From the NCBI RefSeq assembly GCF_000001735.4, contig NC_003071.7:16219443-16283442 (forward strand): a DNA stretch of 64,000 bases, read 5' to 3'. Under the pieces are notes generated by a model. It ran no database searches. It was not told the DNA's origin and saw nothing but the letters and a program-made list of their open reading frames with translations. The stretch is from Arabidopsis thaliana (taxonomy: Eukaryota; Streptophyta; Magnoliopsida; Brassicales; Brassicaceae). Of the stretch, positions 1 to 10,800 are shown piece by piece (the first letter of the stretch is position 1; the number at the start of each line of letters is the position of its first letter). The translations under genes were made by a program, and so were the position numbers.

Positions 1-1
1 C

Positions 2-1237
2 TCAATCCTTGGTGACTTTGTTGACAAGGGACTTGTGGATGTGAGGGATCACACCTCCTCCTGCAATGGTTCCTTTGATGAGAGTGTCAAGTTCCTCATC
101 TCCTCTGATTGCAAGCTGCAAATGTCTTGGTGTAATTCTCTTCACTTTGAGATCCTTGCTCGCATTTCCAGCTAACTCGAGTACTTCAGCAGTCAAGTAT
201 TCTAGAATTGATGCAGTGTAAACAGCAGCAGTGGCACCAACTCTTCCATGTGCTGAAACTCTTTGCTTGAGTTGACGATGAATACGACCCACTGGAAACT
301 GAAAGAATACCACATTGAGAAAACAAAATAAGCACATAACTTTAGGGCACAGAGAAAGGCTTCCCATTAATCAGACTGAGACAGATCTTCTTGTAGATAG
401 ATATATATTAATAAGACACTTAAACTAACCACACAGTCCTTTAATTTGCTTGATCATTCACTTACTACATCTTATAGATAGATATTACAACGTATCAAGT
501 GATTATCATAATAAAAGACACTGCAGCAATAAGCCATATAAGTAACATGGATTCAATGATATGTACAATTCGGCTTTAACAAGGAAGAATCCCAAAAGTA
601 AACTAATGACAATAACAGGACAATGTTTGGCTTAGATTTCCAGAACACACACACAGAGAGGACAAGTAGATGCTCCCATTAAGGCTCAGTATCAATTGGT
701 AGTACTCTATTGTATACAAATTACTCTAGAATCTAGATAGATAGCACTGTTTTTCTTCATACGCAACTACAAGAAGTGCACACAGAGAAATCAAGCTTGT
801 GTGTATCAACCGTATAGAACATGCAAGCTACCATATCACAGTCATAAAATGAGACACACCAAAAATAATGCTACTTGGCATAGAGTCATAGAGACAATAA
901 AAGTCCAGTATCAAGCACACATTGTAACTTTAATGAAGAAACACAGAGTAAAACATATTTCCAGAAATCAGAGAGGAAGCAATTTCCCAAAAATGCATTA
1001 AACACAGAACGAAATACAAATCTGGTTCCCAATTCACAATTGAACATAATCAAAAAAACCTAACGCACATTCAAACTCCGAGCCACTCGATTCTCAAAAA
1101 AGGAGCTAGGGTTTGAGGGATACCTGAATACCAGCACGAGAAGAGCGAGAGATGGATTTCTTCTTAACACTGTCTTTGTTTGCAGCTGCTGCCGTCGTCT
1201 TCGCAGCTAGAAGCCCTTTCCCACCTTTACCAGCCAT
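2..1237 (-). CDS. HTA8: Histone H2A.Z variant
   Basis: Two coding exons, 1237..1124 and 298..2, give 136 aa. H2A.Z replaces H2A in nucleosomes, is deposited by SWR1 and marks promoters and responsive gene bodies. The histone fold is complete ([10 protein letters not shown], then [13 protein letters not shown] and [11 protein letters not shown]). The acidic-patch segment [18 protein letters not shown] and the tail IPHIHKSLV are H2A.Z-type; there is no SQEF motif as in H2A.X. The N-terminal tail is Gly/Lys/Ala-rich. The start gives the usual length. A leader intron is likely between 1467 and 1240, because a donor lies after CAG at 1468 and an acceptor TAG ends at 1240. The HTA8 assignment rests on remembered gene order; the H2A.Z class is certain from sequence. 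Confidence 0.95.
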
Positions 1238-1531
1238 ATCTACAGAAACCAAACAAAAAGAAAAGAGCTTCACAAAATTTCAGAATTTCCAGATCCGTCG
1301 TCGAAATCAAAGAAGATAATTAACCGATAGAGAAGAAGCAAAGAACAGTAGAGAAATAAGATCTCAAGCTTATGGTGAAGAACCTATTCGAAATTCGCGG
1401 CGAGAAAATCGATACAGAGACAAAAGAGAGACGTCGAATTAAAACCCTAGCTCAGAGAGGGAAGTACCTGAAAACGAGAGCGGGATGCTCGAAAATTGTG
1501 CGGGAGAGCTTTTAAAGTTTGGACTTATTGT

Positions 1532-1572
1532 TGGGCCGGATTTTGTTTAGCTCTTGTGGATCTTGTTGGGCC
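1532..1572. promoter_or_regulatory. Two site II (TGGGCC) elements upstream of the H2A.Z gene
   Basis: TGGGCC occurs at 1532-1537 and again at 1567-1572, just upstream of the predicted 5' leader of the H2A.Z gene. Site II elements of this form are TCP-factor targets common in promoters of plant cell-cycle, histone and ribosomal genes. Function here is inferred from motif and position only. Confidence 0.5.
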
Positions 1573-1863
1573 GGCTTTTCTAAATTGTTATAATTCTTCA
1601 TTTTTTGGGTCAACATGTTAAATTTATATTTAGATATCTTTACAAAATTCGTTCAAATCTTGTGTTGTTGGAAAATAATTATTTTACTAAAAATTTATAT
1701 CACATAAAATTGCAAATTATTCAAAAGAAGATTTGTAGTTAAAATATAGTGGATATTCATACCACCTCTCATGATGGTATTTAAAAAAAATAATGAAACG
1801 TATTCTCTCTTTCAAATTTTTGATTATACTTTTTATTAAACAAAGAAAGATTTAAGTGTGGAT

Positions 1864-1874
1864 GATACATCACT

Positions 1875-1908
<34 letters not shown>

Positions 1909-1930
1909 AAAAACGATACATCAGTAGTTT
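1864..1930. repeat. Poly(T) insertion between 16-bp direct repeats
   Basis: A 16-bp copy at 1864-1879 recurs at 1915-1930 with one mismatch (cactag versus cagtag). Between them lies a run of about 30 T followed by GAAAAAC. A homopolymer tail bounded by a target-site duplication is the signature of target-primed reverse transcription, so this is probably an almost tail-only retroposed insertion in minus orientation. Confidence 0.6.
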
Positions 1931-2263
1931 AATTTTAAATAAACGATCTAAATTCTTGAAAAAAATTTCCTCAATTTTATCAATATCCTTAGATTTATAC
2001 TAAAAGGTATATGTACGGAGATACTACAGAATATGCCAAAATACGTATACGCAGCAAAACGTACGTGCATTAGATACGGAGGGGTGTTTTCGTCATCTTA
2101 ACCATTCAACTTATTCCGGGCGAATTTACTAACTGACTCCGGCCGAAGTGGACTCGCAGACACGTACCCAGCAGAGAAGCTTTGAGGGTAGTGTCGACTT
2201 TTCTCAATTCAATAGTATCGTATCTTAGCCACATGTTAAGAACGAACACCGTTGATCTCACGA

Positions 2264-2350
2264 CACGTGCCCTTGATCATTTTACAGATTTAGCTATTTC
2301 GAACACGTAGGATACACACGTGTACATCAAATCTCTTTCCCTTTATAAAA
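2264..2350 (+). promoter_or_regulatory. Promoter of the DUF506 gene: two G-boxes and a TATA box
   Basis: CACGTG G-box/ABRE cores lie at 2264-2269 and 2317-2322, with a further ACACGTA between them, followed about 20 bp later by the TATA-like TTTATAAAA near 2341. ACGT-core clusters next to a TATA box are typical of ABA- or stress-responsive plant promoters. The regulatory role is inferred. Confidence 0.5.
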
Positions 2351-2523
2351 CCTCCCCAAAACAAAGCTTATCCTCTTTAGTCTTTACTCTTCGCCACATC
2401 ACAGATTTTGTTTTCTTCCGTTTCTCGAAATTCAGTTTCATCATCATCCTCTCTGGATTTATAAATTTTCAATCTACCTTTCAATCGCCGGGGGATAATC
2501 GAAACCCGATCTGTGTAAAAAAA

Positions 2524-2592
2524 ATGATGAAATCGACGGCGAGATTTGCGTCTGATTGTCGTTATAATGATCACAAAAGCATAAAAGCGTGA
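2524..2592 (+). other. Upstream ORF (22 codons) in the DUF506 leader
   Basis: A short ORF starts at tandem ATG codons (2524, 2527) in a strong context with A at -3, and ends at TGA 2590-2592, 237 nt before the main ATG at 2829. The peptide begins MMKSTARFAS and ends in KSIKA. It should be in the mRNA if transcription starts just after the TATA box near 2341. Whether the peptide is conserved cannot be judged here. Confidence 0.4.
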
Positions 2593-2828
2593 CGTTTCCG
2601 CGTCTTCGCGTATCTCGGAAACTTTAATCCGTATCTAAAGAGCTAAATTTGAAGCGATCTTTCTCTTTTTCTTTTAATATTGTTTTTTTTCCTTGAAGCT
2701 TGCCTAGTTTCGAAGTTATTCCATGTTTTATCTTCAATTCTAGATCATAGTTTTTGGAAATTTAGGTTTTAGTTTTTTTTGTTAAGCTCGATCTGGATTT
2801 GCCGATTTGAAATTTTGAGTAAATCGCA

Positions 2829-3951
2829 ATGCCATTACATATGAAAATCCAACCGATCGACGAATCCGATGTATCGGAAGAGGTACCTTACCCGGAGACG
2901 ATGAGACAGATGCCGAAATCGAGGCTGAAGCGTCTCTTTGAGCGTCAGTTCACTAATAAGAACGTTTCGGAGAAATTTACCGGCTCAGATGTTGAGGCAC
3001 CGCTTTCGAGAGGTAACTCTGGAGATTTTGAGCCGAGCTCTGTTTGTTTGGCCAAGATGGTTCTAAATTTTATGGAGGACAACAACGGCGGCGAGAAACA
3101 GCGGTGTGGACGTAGCCGATGTAACTGTTTTAGCGGGAGTGGTACAGAGAGCTCTGATGATGAAACTGAATGTTCTTCTGGTGAAGCTTGTGAGATCCTC
3201 AAGGTATGATTCTTCAATTTTGTTCTGGATTCTAGGTTTTGTTAGAAAAGCAGAACTTGATATATGGAGATTCGATTTTGTAGAGTTTGGTTCTCTGTAA
3301 GAGCATCCGTGTGAGGAATTTGCTGACTGATGTGACCAAGATTGCGGAAACAAGTAAGAATTGCAAGCTTAAAGATGGATCGTGCTTGAAAAGTGTGGCT
3401 AATGGGTTAGTGAGTTTAGGTTATGATGCGGCTCTATGCAAATCTCGCTGGGAGAAATCTCCTTCTTGTCCTGCTGGTATAGTCTATAACTCTTTATCTT
3501 CTGTGAAAAGGCAAAGTTGTAAAGCCAAGCCATTTCTTAGGCTTCTTGCTTGACAGTAGAGTTGATTGTTTTGTGAAATGAAACAGGGGAATATGAGTAT
3601 GTGGATGTGATAATGAAAGGTGAAAGACTGTTAATCGACATAGATTTCAAATCGAAGTTCGAGATTGCTCGTGCAACAAAAACGTATAAGTCGATGCTAC
3701 AAACTCTGCCTTACATATTTGTGGGGAAAGCGGATAGGCTGCAGAAGATCATCGTTCTAATATGTAAAGCGGCAAAGCAGAGCTTAAAGAAGAAAGGACT
3801 TCATGTACCGCCATGGAGGAGAGCTGAGTATGTGAAATCCAAGTGGCTGTCTTCTCATGTTCGTGTAGACCAAAACTCAAATGGAGAAGTCAAGCAGGAA
3901 TCAGTAGAGGTGATCGCTGAGTCGGTCAGTTCCATAGTCTTCGGTGTCTGA
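2829..3951 (+). CDS. DUF506 (PD-(D/E)XK-like) family protein
   Basis: Three exons, 2829..3203, 3284..3476 and 3587..3951, give 310 aa. The C-terminal two-thirds is a typical plant DUF506 domain: a conserved LKSVANGLVSLGYDAALCKSRW block, then EYEYVDVIM, then LLIDIDFKSKFEIAR and a closing PPWRRAEYVKSKW box. Asp196 with Asp207-x-Asp209-x-Lys211 fits the PD-(D/E)XK-nuclease-like pattern proposed for the family. The N-terminal 100 residues are acidic and low in complexity, with a Cys-rich CSGEACEILK stretch at the end of exon 1. Some members repress root-hair growth; the biochemical activity is unproven. I remember this locus as AT2G38820. Start chosen as the first in-frame ATG after the upstream ORF. 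Confidence 0.88.
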
Positions 3952-4287
3952 AGGTTTATATATATGGCATAACCTTCAAGAGAGGTGTGAGATATAGGAG
4001 TATTCGAATCCCTTAAAGTTTTTGATATTAAGGGTATGTTACAGGATCCATGCATACGTAGAAGTGTCTCTCCCTTGTCTTTTTTTTGGGTGTAAGGGAG
4101 AGTGTGATCCCACTCTATGGTTGTTGCTCTATATGAGGATTAATAGTATTTTAATTACTACGATATTATACGTTTTTGTGACATTTGGTAAATCAGAGAG
4201 AAATGTAGTGTTGATCTACTACTTAATTATGCTCTACAAGTCGTGATCTTGATGTGGTCGTTTCTGGCATTGAGAGTAGTTGAAATT

Positions 4288-4462
4288 GTTTTGGTTTTAA
4301 GAGGAAAATCATGTACCAAATTATTTTAATTGACTTTTGCATAAGCTAACAAGTTACCTAATTTCCAAATTAGAATTGACTTTGGCATAAGCTTAAATAA
4401 GCTGACCTAAGCATGTCTTAAAATTACAACAGTACCCTTGAGAGCCAAATTGTATTAAGTTA
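4288..4462. repeat. Dispersed repeat, copy 1
   Basis: This AT-rich block resembles 7412-7597 in order and spacing: a GAAAATCAT start, CAAATTAGAATTGACTTT, GCATAAGCT, TAAGCATGT, then AGTACCC and GAGCCAA. Within copy 1 the AATTGACTTTTGCATAAGC word is itself repeated. The pair brackets the coiled-coil gene and the UEV gene. Identity of the element is unknown. Confidence 0.5.
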
Positions 4463-4662
4463 TGAATTACCTTGGCGTGGGGAGCAAGATCCTCGTTAAT
4501 CAATTTAAAATTGGTTTGTGCTCAGATTCTCAATTTTTATAAACGATTATATAAGAAGACTGCACTTGAGAGGTAAAGATCATCTCAACACATTTTATTA
4601 ACAGAAATTACAAATCAGTTCTTTGGGGACGACCCATAAAACAACAGAACGCCAAAAAGGCT

Positions 4663-5803
4663 ATGGATTATCCCCAAGGCATCAACAAAGTCTCCACTTC
4701 TGTTATTGATTATGACAACAACTTGAAGAAACATAACTTAGAAGCTGAGAAGCGACTCAAAAAGGTGGAACAAGATTATCTACACACAAGTCAAAAGTAC
4801 ACAGAAACAAGAGTAAGTTTTTAAAACATGTAATCCTGAAGACACATACCACCCAAAACTCATTATGGTCACTGAAATGCTTTATCTATTTTTGTGGGCA
4901 GTCACAGTGGTGGAGCTTAAATGATGAGAGATACCGCGCTGTCAATAGCTGTTACTGGGCTGCAAACTTCATTAACCGCTGCAACAAGCTGGTAGAGCAA
5001 TTGCAGAAGGCTCTTGACAAGCTACCTAAAGGAGAAACAACCGAAGAAACCATTGATCATGTAAATGCTCAATATCATTATGAGAACCAGCTCAATATAT
5101 AGAGCAATTCTATATCATATTTAACATAACCCTTAAACTTTATCTGCATGTTTAGAGCCTGCAGTTCTCGTTACTCCAGCAGAAAGCACAATTTCAAGAG
5201 CTAGACTATCATGGAAAATGCGAATTCAGAGAATTTAGCAGAGAGGTACTATTACTAGTGTTAAGCTTAAATCCACCTCAAGATTCATCAAAGTTTATTT
5301 ACTAGAACCATTCTGAAATTTTCACTTACCATATAAATAGCTAGACTGCATTCGGAAAAAAATGCCTAGGAGTGACCGCAGAAAAGCTGCACATGATCTC
5401 CTAAAAGATGTTTGTAACCCCACTAGTCATGACAGTTTGAGAAAATCTGTGGAGCTGGAAATAAAAGTAAGATCTCTCATCTTCTTTCATTTGAGCACTA
5501 GTCTATCTTACTTTAAACTAACCAATGGGATGATGTTTGCAAATTAACTAGGCTTTGAAGAAGCTGATCAGAGAGCTTCAAAAAGACTGGGAAGAAAAAC
5601 AACATGTAAAGCAATATACAAAGAATAAATATAAAGATCTCGAACAAAAGGTGAAGCATCTAGAGAAGAAAAAGGAACAACTTGCGGGACTGCGGGACGA
5701 AGAAAGAAAAATCATGTTCGGGACGAAGAAAACGCATGATAGGAAGATAGGTACATACCCTGAGGCTTATTATATCAAAATGTTGAATGATAAATTACCA
5801 TGA
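4663..5803 (+). CDS. Hypothetical coiled-coil protein, five exons
   Basis: I do not recognise this family. Exons 4663..4812, 4902..5060, 5156..5245, 5341..5466 and 5552..5803 join in one frame to a 258-aa protein, and every intron is phase 0 with good GT/AG borders, which supports a real gene. The protein is very Lys/Glu/Gln-rich. Residues 20-50 and about 176-240 are predicted coiled coil (for example KKLIRELQKDWEEKQ). A tryptophan pair in QWWSLNDERYRAV opens exon 2. No signal peptide, membrane segment or catalytic motif is visible. The last 20 residues are less charged. It may be the locus remembered as AT2G38823; it lies between two copies of a dispersed repeat. Confidence 0.65.
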
Positions 5804-6334
5804 TGAGTTGTAATGAATTAATTTGGGGATTGATCAAAGCATTAATGTTCCTTCAAACAAAGAAAGGCATAGCAATCTCCAGTTATTTCGTCATTCAAGT
5901 GATTATAAGGAAAAGGTTTCATAAGAAGTTAATTTCCAGAATTAAATCTCTCATATTGAAACTCCCACAATGAACAGCAAATTCAAGTCAAAAAGCCTTT
6001 TAGCATCAGACTAAAGTATTGAGACTAAATTAGTGAAGTTAGAACCAAGCCAAAATGGATAATTTAATTTAATACATACAAACCTAATCAATGATCCAGT
6101 GACTAATAATCTAACATAAAGACAATTAGCAAAAGTGTTTTTCTTTCCAAGAAGGTAAACTTCCACGAAACAACGGAACAAAAACTATCCCTTGTTCCCT
6201 AAGCTTGAGTGCTTGACCCAAAACATTTCAAGTCATTTCTCAATATAAAACAATAAAACTGAAGAACTCAAAACCAAAGAAACGTCATAAATATCACAGA
6301 ACCAGCTTAAGCCTCAAAGTCACTAACCTTTTGA

Positions 6335-7330
6335 ATGGCGGCATCATCATCATCTTCTTCTCAAGTCAAATTCATAGAAAAAGCTCTTCTCGCCACCGGC
6401 TCCTTCGCTCTATCATACACAGATCCTGATCAAAAATGGCTCATCAGAAAGCACCTAACTTCACTCCTCCAAGATTATCCAAACTTCGAACTCTCAACCG
6501 ATACTTTCAACCACAACAACGGAGCCAAAGTTCAACTCTTTTGCCTTGAAGGATCTCTACGTATTCGAAGCTCCACTACACAACTCCCAACCGTACAATT
6601 AACCATTTGGATTCACGAAAACTACCCATTAACCCCTCCTCTAGTGTTTATAAACCCCAATTCAATCCCAATTCGCAACAACCACCCATTCATCAATTCT
6701 TCAGGATACACAAAGTCTAGATACATCGAAACATGGGAACACCCACGATGCAATTTACTCGATTTCATTCGAAACCTCAAGAAAGTTCTCGCTAATGATC
6801 ACCCATTTCTACACACTGATTCATTAATCCCTACTCGGAATCAATCCGTTTCCAGAACCGAAGCCTTAGATCGATTAGCCACGAGTCTCCACTACGACGT
6901 TCTAACAATCATGGAGAGATCAGAGGAAGAGATTGAAAACCTATGGAAGCTTCAATCAGAGGTGAAGCAAAGATCTGAATCGGTTAAATCAATCATCACT
7001 GAGCTTGAGATTGAGAGAGGGACATTAAAGGTGAGAGCTTTGAAGCTCAAGGAAGATTCCGATGTTTTGACGACATGGGTAGAGATGAACTATTTGAAAT
7101 TGACGTCGATGGATATGGGAAGAATTGAAGAAATGTTCGAAATTGAATCGGAAGTGGAGGGATTGGCGGGAGATGACGCCATTGAAGATGTGTTGAGAGT
7201 ATTGGAAGAAGCTGCGGAGAGAGGAGAGTTGGAGATTGGTTCGTATCTAAAGCAAGTGAGAGTGTTGGCTAGAGAACAATTCTTCCTTAAGCATTTATCA
7301 TCGTTTAAAACTCAGAATTTTCATATTTGA
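6335..7330 (+). CDS. UEV/RWD-domain protein, VPS23 (ELCH)-like
   Basis: Intronless, 331 aa. Residues about 10-160 form a ubiquitin E2 variant domain like TSG101/VPS23 (YPLTPPLVFINP, then the SRYIETWEHPRCNLLDFIRNL helix). The catalytic Cys of active E2 enzymes is absent, so it should bind ubiquitin or cargo rather than conjugate it. A coiled coil follows (about 195-240). The C-terminal GSYLKQVRVLAREQFFLKH matches the steadiness box of ESCRT-I VPS23. Compared with the ELCH-type proteins I remember (near 400 aa), the Pro-rich linker between UEV and coiled coil is missing. The role would be endosomal sorting of ubiquitinated membrane proteins. The lack of introns and linker could mean a retroposed, divergent paralogue; this is inference. 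Confidence 0.82.
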   Translation: MAASSSSSSQVKFIEKALLATGSFALSYTDPDQKWLIRKHLTSLLQDYPNFELSTDTFNHNNGAKVQLFCLEGSLRIRSSTTQLPTVQLTIWIHENYPLTPPLVFINPNSIPIRNNHPFINSSGYTKSRYIETWEHPRCNLLDFIRNLKKVLANDHPFLHTDSLIPTRNQSVSRTEALDRLATSLHYDVLTIMERSEEEIENLWKLQSEVKQRSESVKSIITELEIERGTLKVRALKLKEDSDVLTTWVEMNYLKLTSMDMGRIEEMFEIESEVEGLAGDDAIEDVLRVLEEAAERGELEIGSYLKQVRVLAREQFFLKHLSSFKTQNFHI

Positions 7331-7411
7331 GTATGTTGTGATTTTTTTTGTTTTTTTTTCGTATTGATGGATTGATTTTGTTATTAAAATTCGTCTAAAG
7401 TTGATGAAATT

Positions 7412-7597
7412 GATGGTTTATAAGAGAAAAATCATATAACAAAGTTGTTTAACTGACATTTATTTGGATAAGCTATATAAAAATAAGTGATCTAATTGGC
7501 AAATTAGAATTGACTTTTGCATAAGCTAAATAAGCTTACATAAGCATGTAAGCAAATTACTATAATACCCTCAAGAGCCAAGTCAGCAGATGTTAAG
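7412..7597. repeat. Dispersed repeat, copy 2
   Basis: Partner of the block at 4288-4462, same orientation, about 3.1 kb away. The best shared word is CAAATTAGAATTGACTTT followed by GCATAAGCTTA-like and TAAGCATGT. It begins about 80 bp after the stop of the UEV gene. Confidence 0.5.
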
Positions 7598-7886
7598 ATT
7601 GTAAAATTGGTAAGAACGCTAATTGGGTCAAATCGACAATTGATTGATTTGGGTTTGTTCATTACATTACCCGCTTTGCTAGGAAGCCTGCGATCCAGTG
7701 TTCCTCATCTCTGCGGGTGCACCGATTCTTAACGTACACCCACTTCCCCAGGTTTCCAAGATCCCTTCTTCTTCTTCATCCTAATTCCTACAAGTCTGGG
7801 TCCTGTCTCAATTCAATTCCCACGTTTTTGACTTTAAACGGCAATCTGGTTTTGATAACGGATCGTGTTCTATCTTGGTCAAAATC

Positions 7887-10800
7887 ATGGAGATTCCTCG
7901 CCGGACCTTTGTTTTCTTCTTCTCTCTTTGTCTCTTGTCGTCAACGTCTCTCTCCATCGATAATTTTCACCAAGCGTAAGTCTAATTTCTTCTTCTCTTC
8001 TTGCCATTCCCTCAGATTTGTATTCTTCTAATTGGCAAATTATCACAATTTGGCTTTAAAGTCTTGATTTTTATCTTTGTTTCTGGACTATTATAGTACC
8101 GCATCTTGTAGTTGTAGTAATGGCAATGGGAAATAAATACACAACATTGTAGCAATGGATCTGATATTTGATTGAAAGACAGGTTTTTTGTTTTTGTCTA
8201 CATGAGAACCTATGAATCTTCTTGATAATGTATTGTCTATTGCCAGTTGTTTCTCAAGTCTTAGGTTTGTTATAAGCCACATTGTTGCTAGAGAATGTTA
8301 CCACTGTATACCAGTAGCAATTTCCTGTCATCAACTGTAGCAAACAGCTCCTGATGATTGATCAGTTGTGATGGGCAAACACTTTTTGGAAATCATTTGT
8401 GCTTGTTTTTTATGCAGTTTTCCTATTGTTGAACCTGCTCCGGGTCATACAAAGCTTCAGCTTAGCAGAGAAGGTCTGGAAGCAATTAGCAGAATTACAA
8501 CTCCTATTTCTGCTGTTGCGGTATGTGACAGTGATGTTTGACTCATTATCAATTCTTCGTATGTTCTTTCTATCTGAACCTGGTTTTCTCGGACCAAGAT
8601 ATTTGTTACTTTGTTTCTCACGATTTGCTTGTTATTTCCTTTGGTGTTGAAATACTAGGTGATTGGCCCATATCGTTCTGGAAAATCATTTCTACTCAAT
8701 CAGCTTCTTTCTCTTTCTTGTTATGAAGGTGCTTCTTATCTCATATACTCGGGCTCTGCGGTTTACTTACTTTTTGCTACTCAACATTGACTTCCAATAT
8801 TTTCAAATTCATCAGGTTTTGGTGTTGGACACATGCGTGATACCAAAACAAAAGGTATAGCAATAATGTCTAGAGGACACTACCATCTTTCAACTGCATA
8901 TATATATTTCTAGCTAATAAAGGTTTAACTTTTTGGTTCGGAATCCACTTCATTGTTGCATACAGGTATTTGGGTCTGGGGAACACCATTAGAGCTGGAG
9001 ATTGATGGAGTAAAAACTTCCGTAATTTACCTCGACACTGAGGGATTCGAAAGTGTTGGAAAGTCAAATGTTTATGATGACCGGTACCCAGACAGTTGCA
9101 ACATTTGCACATTTAAACTTTTCTTTGCGGAAGCTCTGAATATCTAATCAATTTCTGTGTAAATATTCAGGATTTTTGCCCTGGCAACGGTTATGAGTTC
9201 TGTGCTTATCTATAATCTGCCTGAAACTGTAAGTTGTCCTACCTCTTTGTTTGCTCAGATTGCTTATGCTTCTAGATACATTATACTTATAATCAAAGAG
9301 AGTAAATCCTTACAGGGGTTTCTTTATATCAATATCAACTATCAAGTCATTAGTAAAACCAAAGACCAAAGTGTTTTCGAAGACCTAGGTAGTTCAGACC
9401 TAGGTAGTTCATATGGTATCAAACAATCCCTTGTGATGTTTAGTTAGAAGTATACAAATATGGATGTGTAACAGAGTAGCTAGTATTTAAAAGAACTTCA
9501 TCTACAATTTCTCTCTCTGATATGAGCTCTCATCAGATCCGTGAAGCTGATATTTCTCGGCTCTCCTTTGCTGTTGAGCTTGCGGAAGAATTTTATGGAA
9601 GGTTTGCCCAATTGTACTCTGCATTTCTGTCTTGTTTAATATGATTGCCTGCCTCTATGAATACTGACTGGGTTCTGTTTGATTGGCTCATGCAACTCAA
9701 TTGACAGAGTAAAGGTATACCCTAACGGAATGGCTGTTATTCTTGATCCATGGCATCCTTCAAAACTTCGTTTCTGATTTTTATATATCCTGTAGGGTGA
9801 AGATGTTGCTTTTGAACCGTCAAAGCTTCTGTGGCTTATCCAGCGTGATTTTCTGCGTAAGTGCATGGTGCTTTTGACTACAACATTCATAATAGTTCCA
9901 TTTAAACAGTGCTTATATTCTATGTAATCTCTGCCTGTTTTGAAATGCTTTTCTTTCTCTTCTCTGATATAACAAGCAGTATTTTTGTGTGCTCCTGGTC
10001 CTGTGTGATCCATTTCAATGTTCCAGTTTTCTCTGTGTTTTATGCAAGTGATCTGGTCATGATTAACACTATTCCAAGTTTCCAACTTTATGCAGAAGGG
10101 AAATCGGTGAAGCAAATGGTGGATGAAGCTCTCAGACATGTCCCTAATGAAGATGGTTAGCGCTCCTTTTTGTTCTTCAACTAATGTCTCCTAGACCTTT
10201 GTTAATTGTGTTTTCTTGTTTCTTATGTTTTCAGGTAACAAAAATATTGACCAGGTATGTTCTCTTGTGTTCTGCATCGTACAGGTAATCATCATTATTA
10301 TCTCAGAAATCATTCTTGTTGTCTCCTTTTTCAGGTTAACCAGATTCGGGACTCCTTGGCTATAATGGGTGACAACAGCACAGCCTTTAGCTTACCGCAG
10401 GTAAGGCATTTGTGTGTTCTACTTTGCATATTTTCCAGCCTTTCTTTCAGAAAGAAAATACAGAGCATGAAACTTTAATCAAAATGGCTATCTTTGTGCA
10501 TGAACATTTATGGTTATCTTTGAATATCTTTGCTGAATCATGCGCGAATACAAAACTTTCTTAGTGTGGTTGTGGTGGTTACCTTTAACTTTAAGTCATC
10601 CTGAAGTGTGCACAAAATCCTTAGATTTCAGTGCTTGTGTATCCTTGAAGTATAGCTTTTCCAAAGTTCTTGGGAGGAAATTTTATTTTTTCTTCCATGT
10701 GGAACATTATGAAATCATTGTCTGATCTGACTCAGACGTGGAATCTTTGTTGCTGCCTTGATAGGGTGGTCTTCGTTTTGATAACTTTGTTCTTGTTTTT

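Noticed and set aside
4000-4020. tRNA T-arm-like TTCGAATCC
   Set aside because: No acceptor stem or D-arm could be fitted around it; also checked near 42560 with the same result.
9636-10139. 167-aa minus-strand ORF
   Set aside because: Antisense to introns and small exons of the GBP-like gene; no family.
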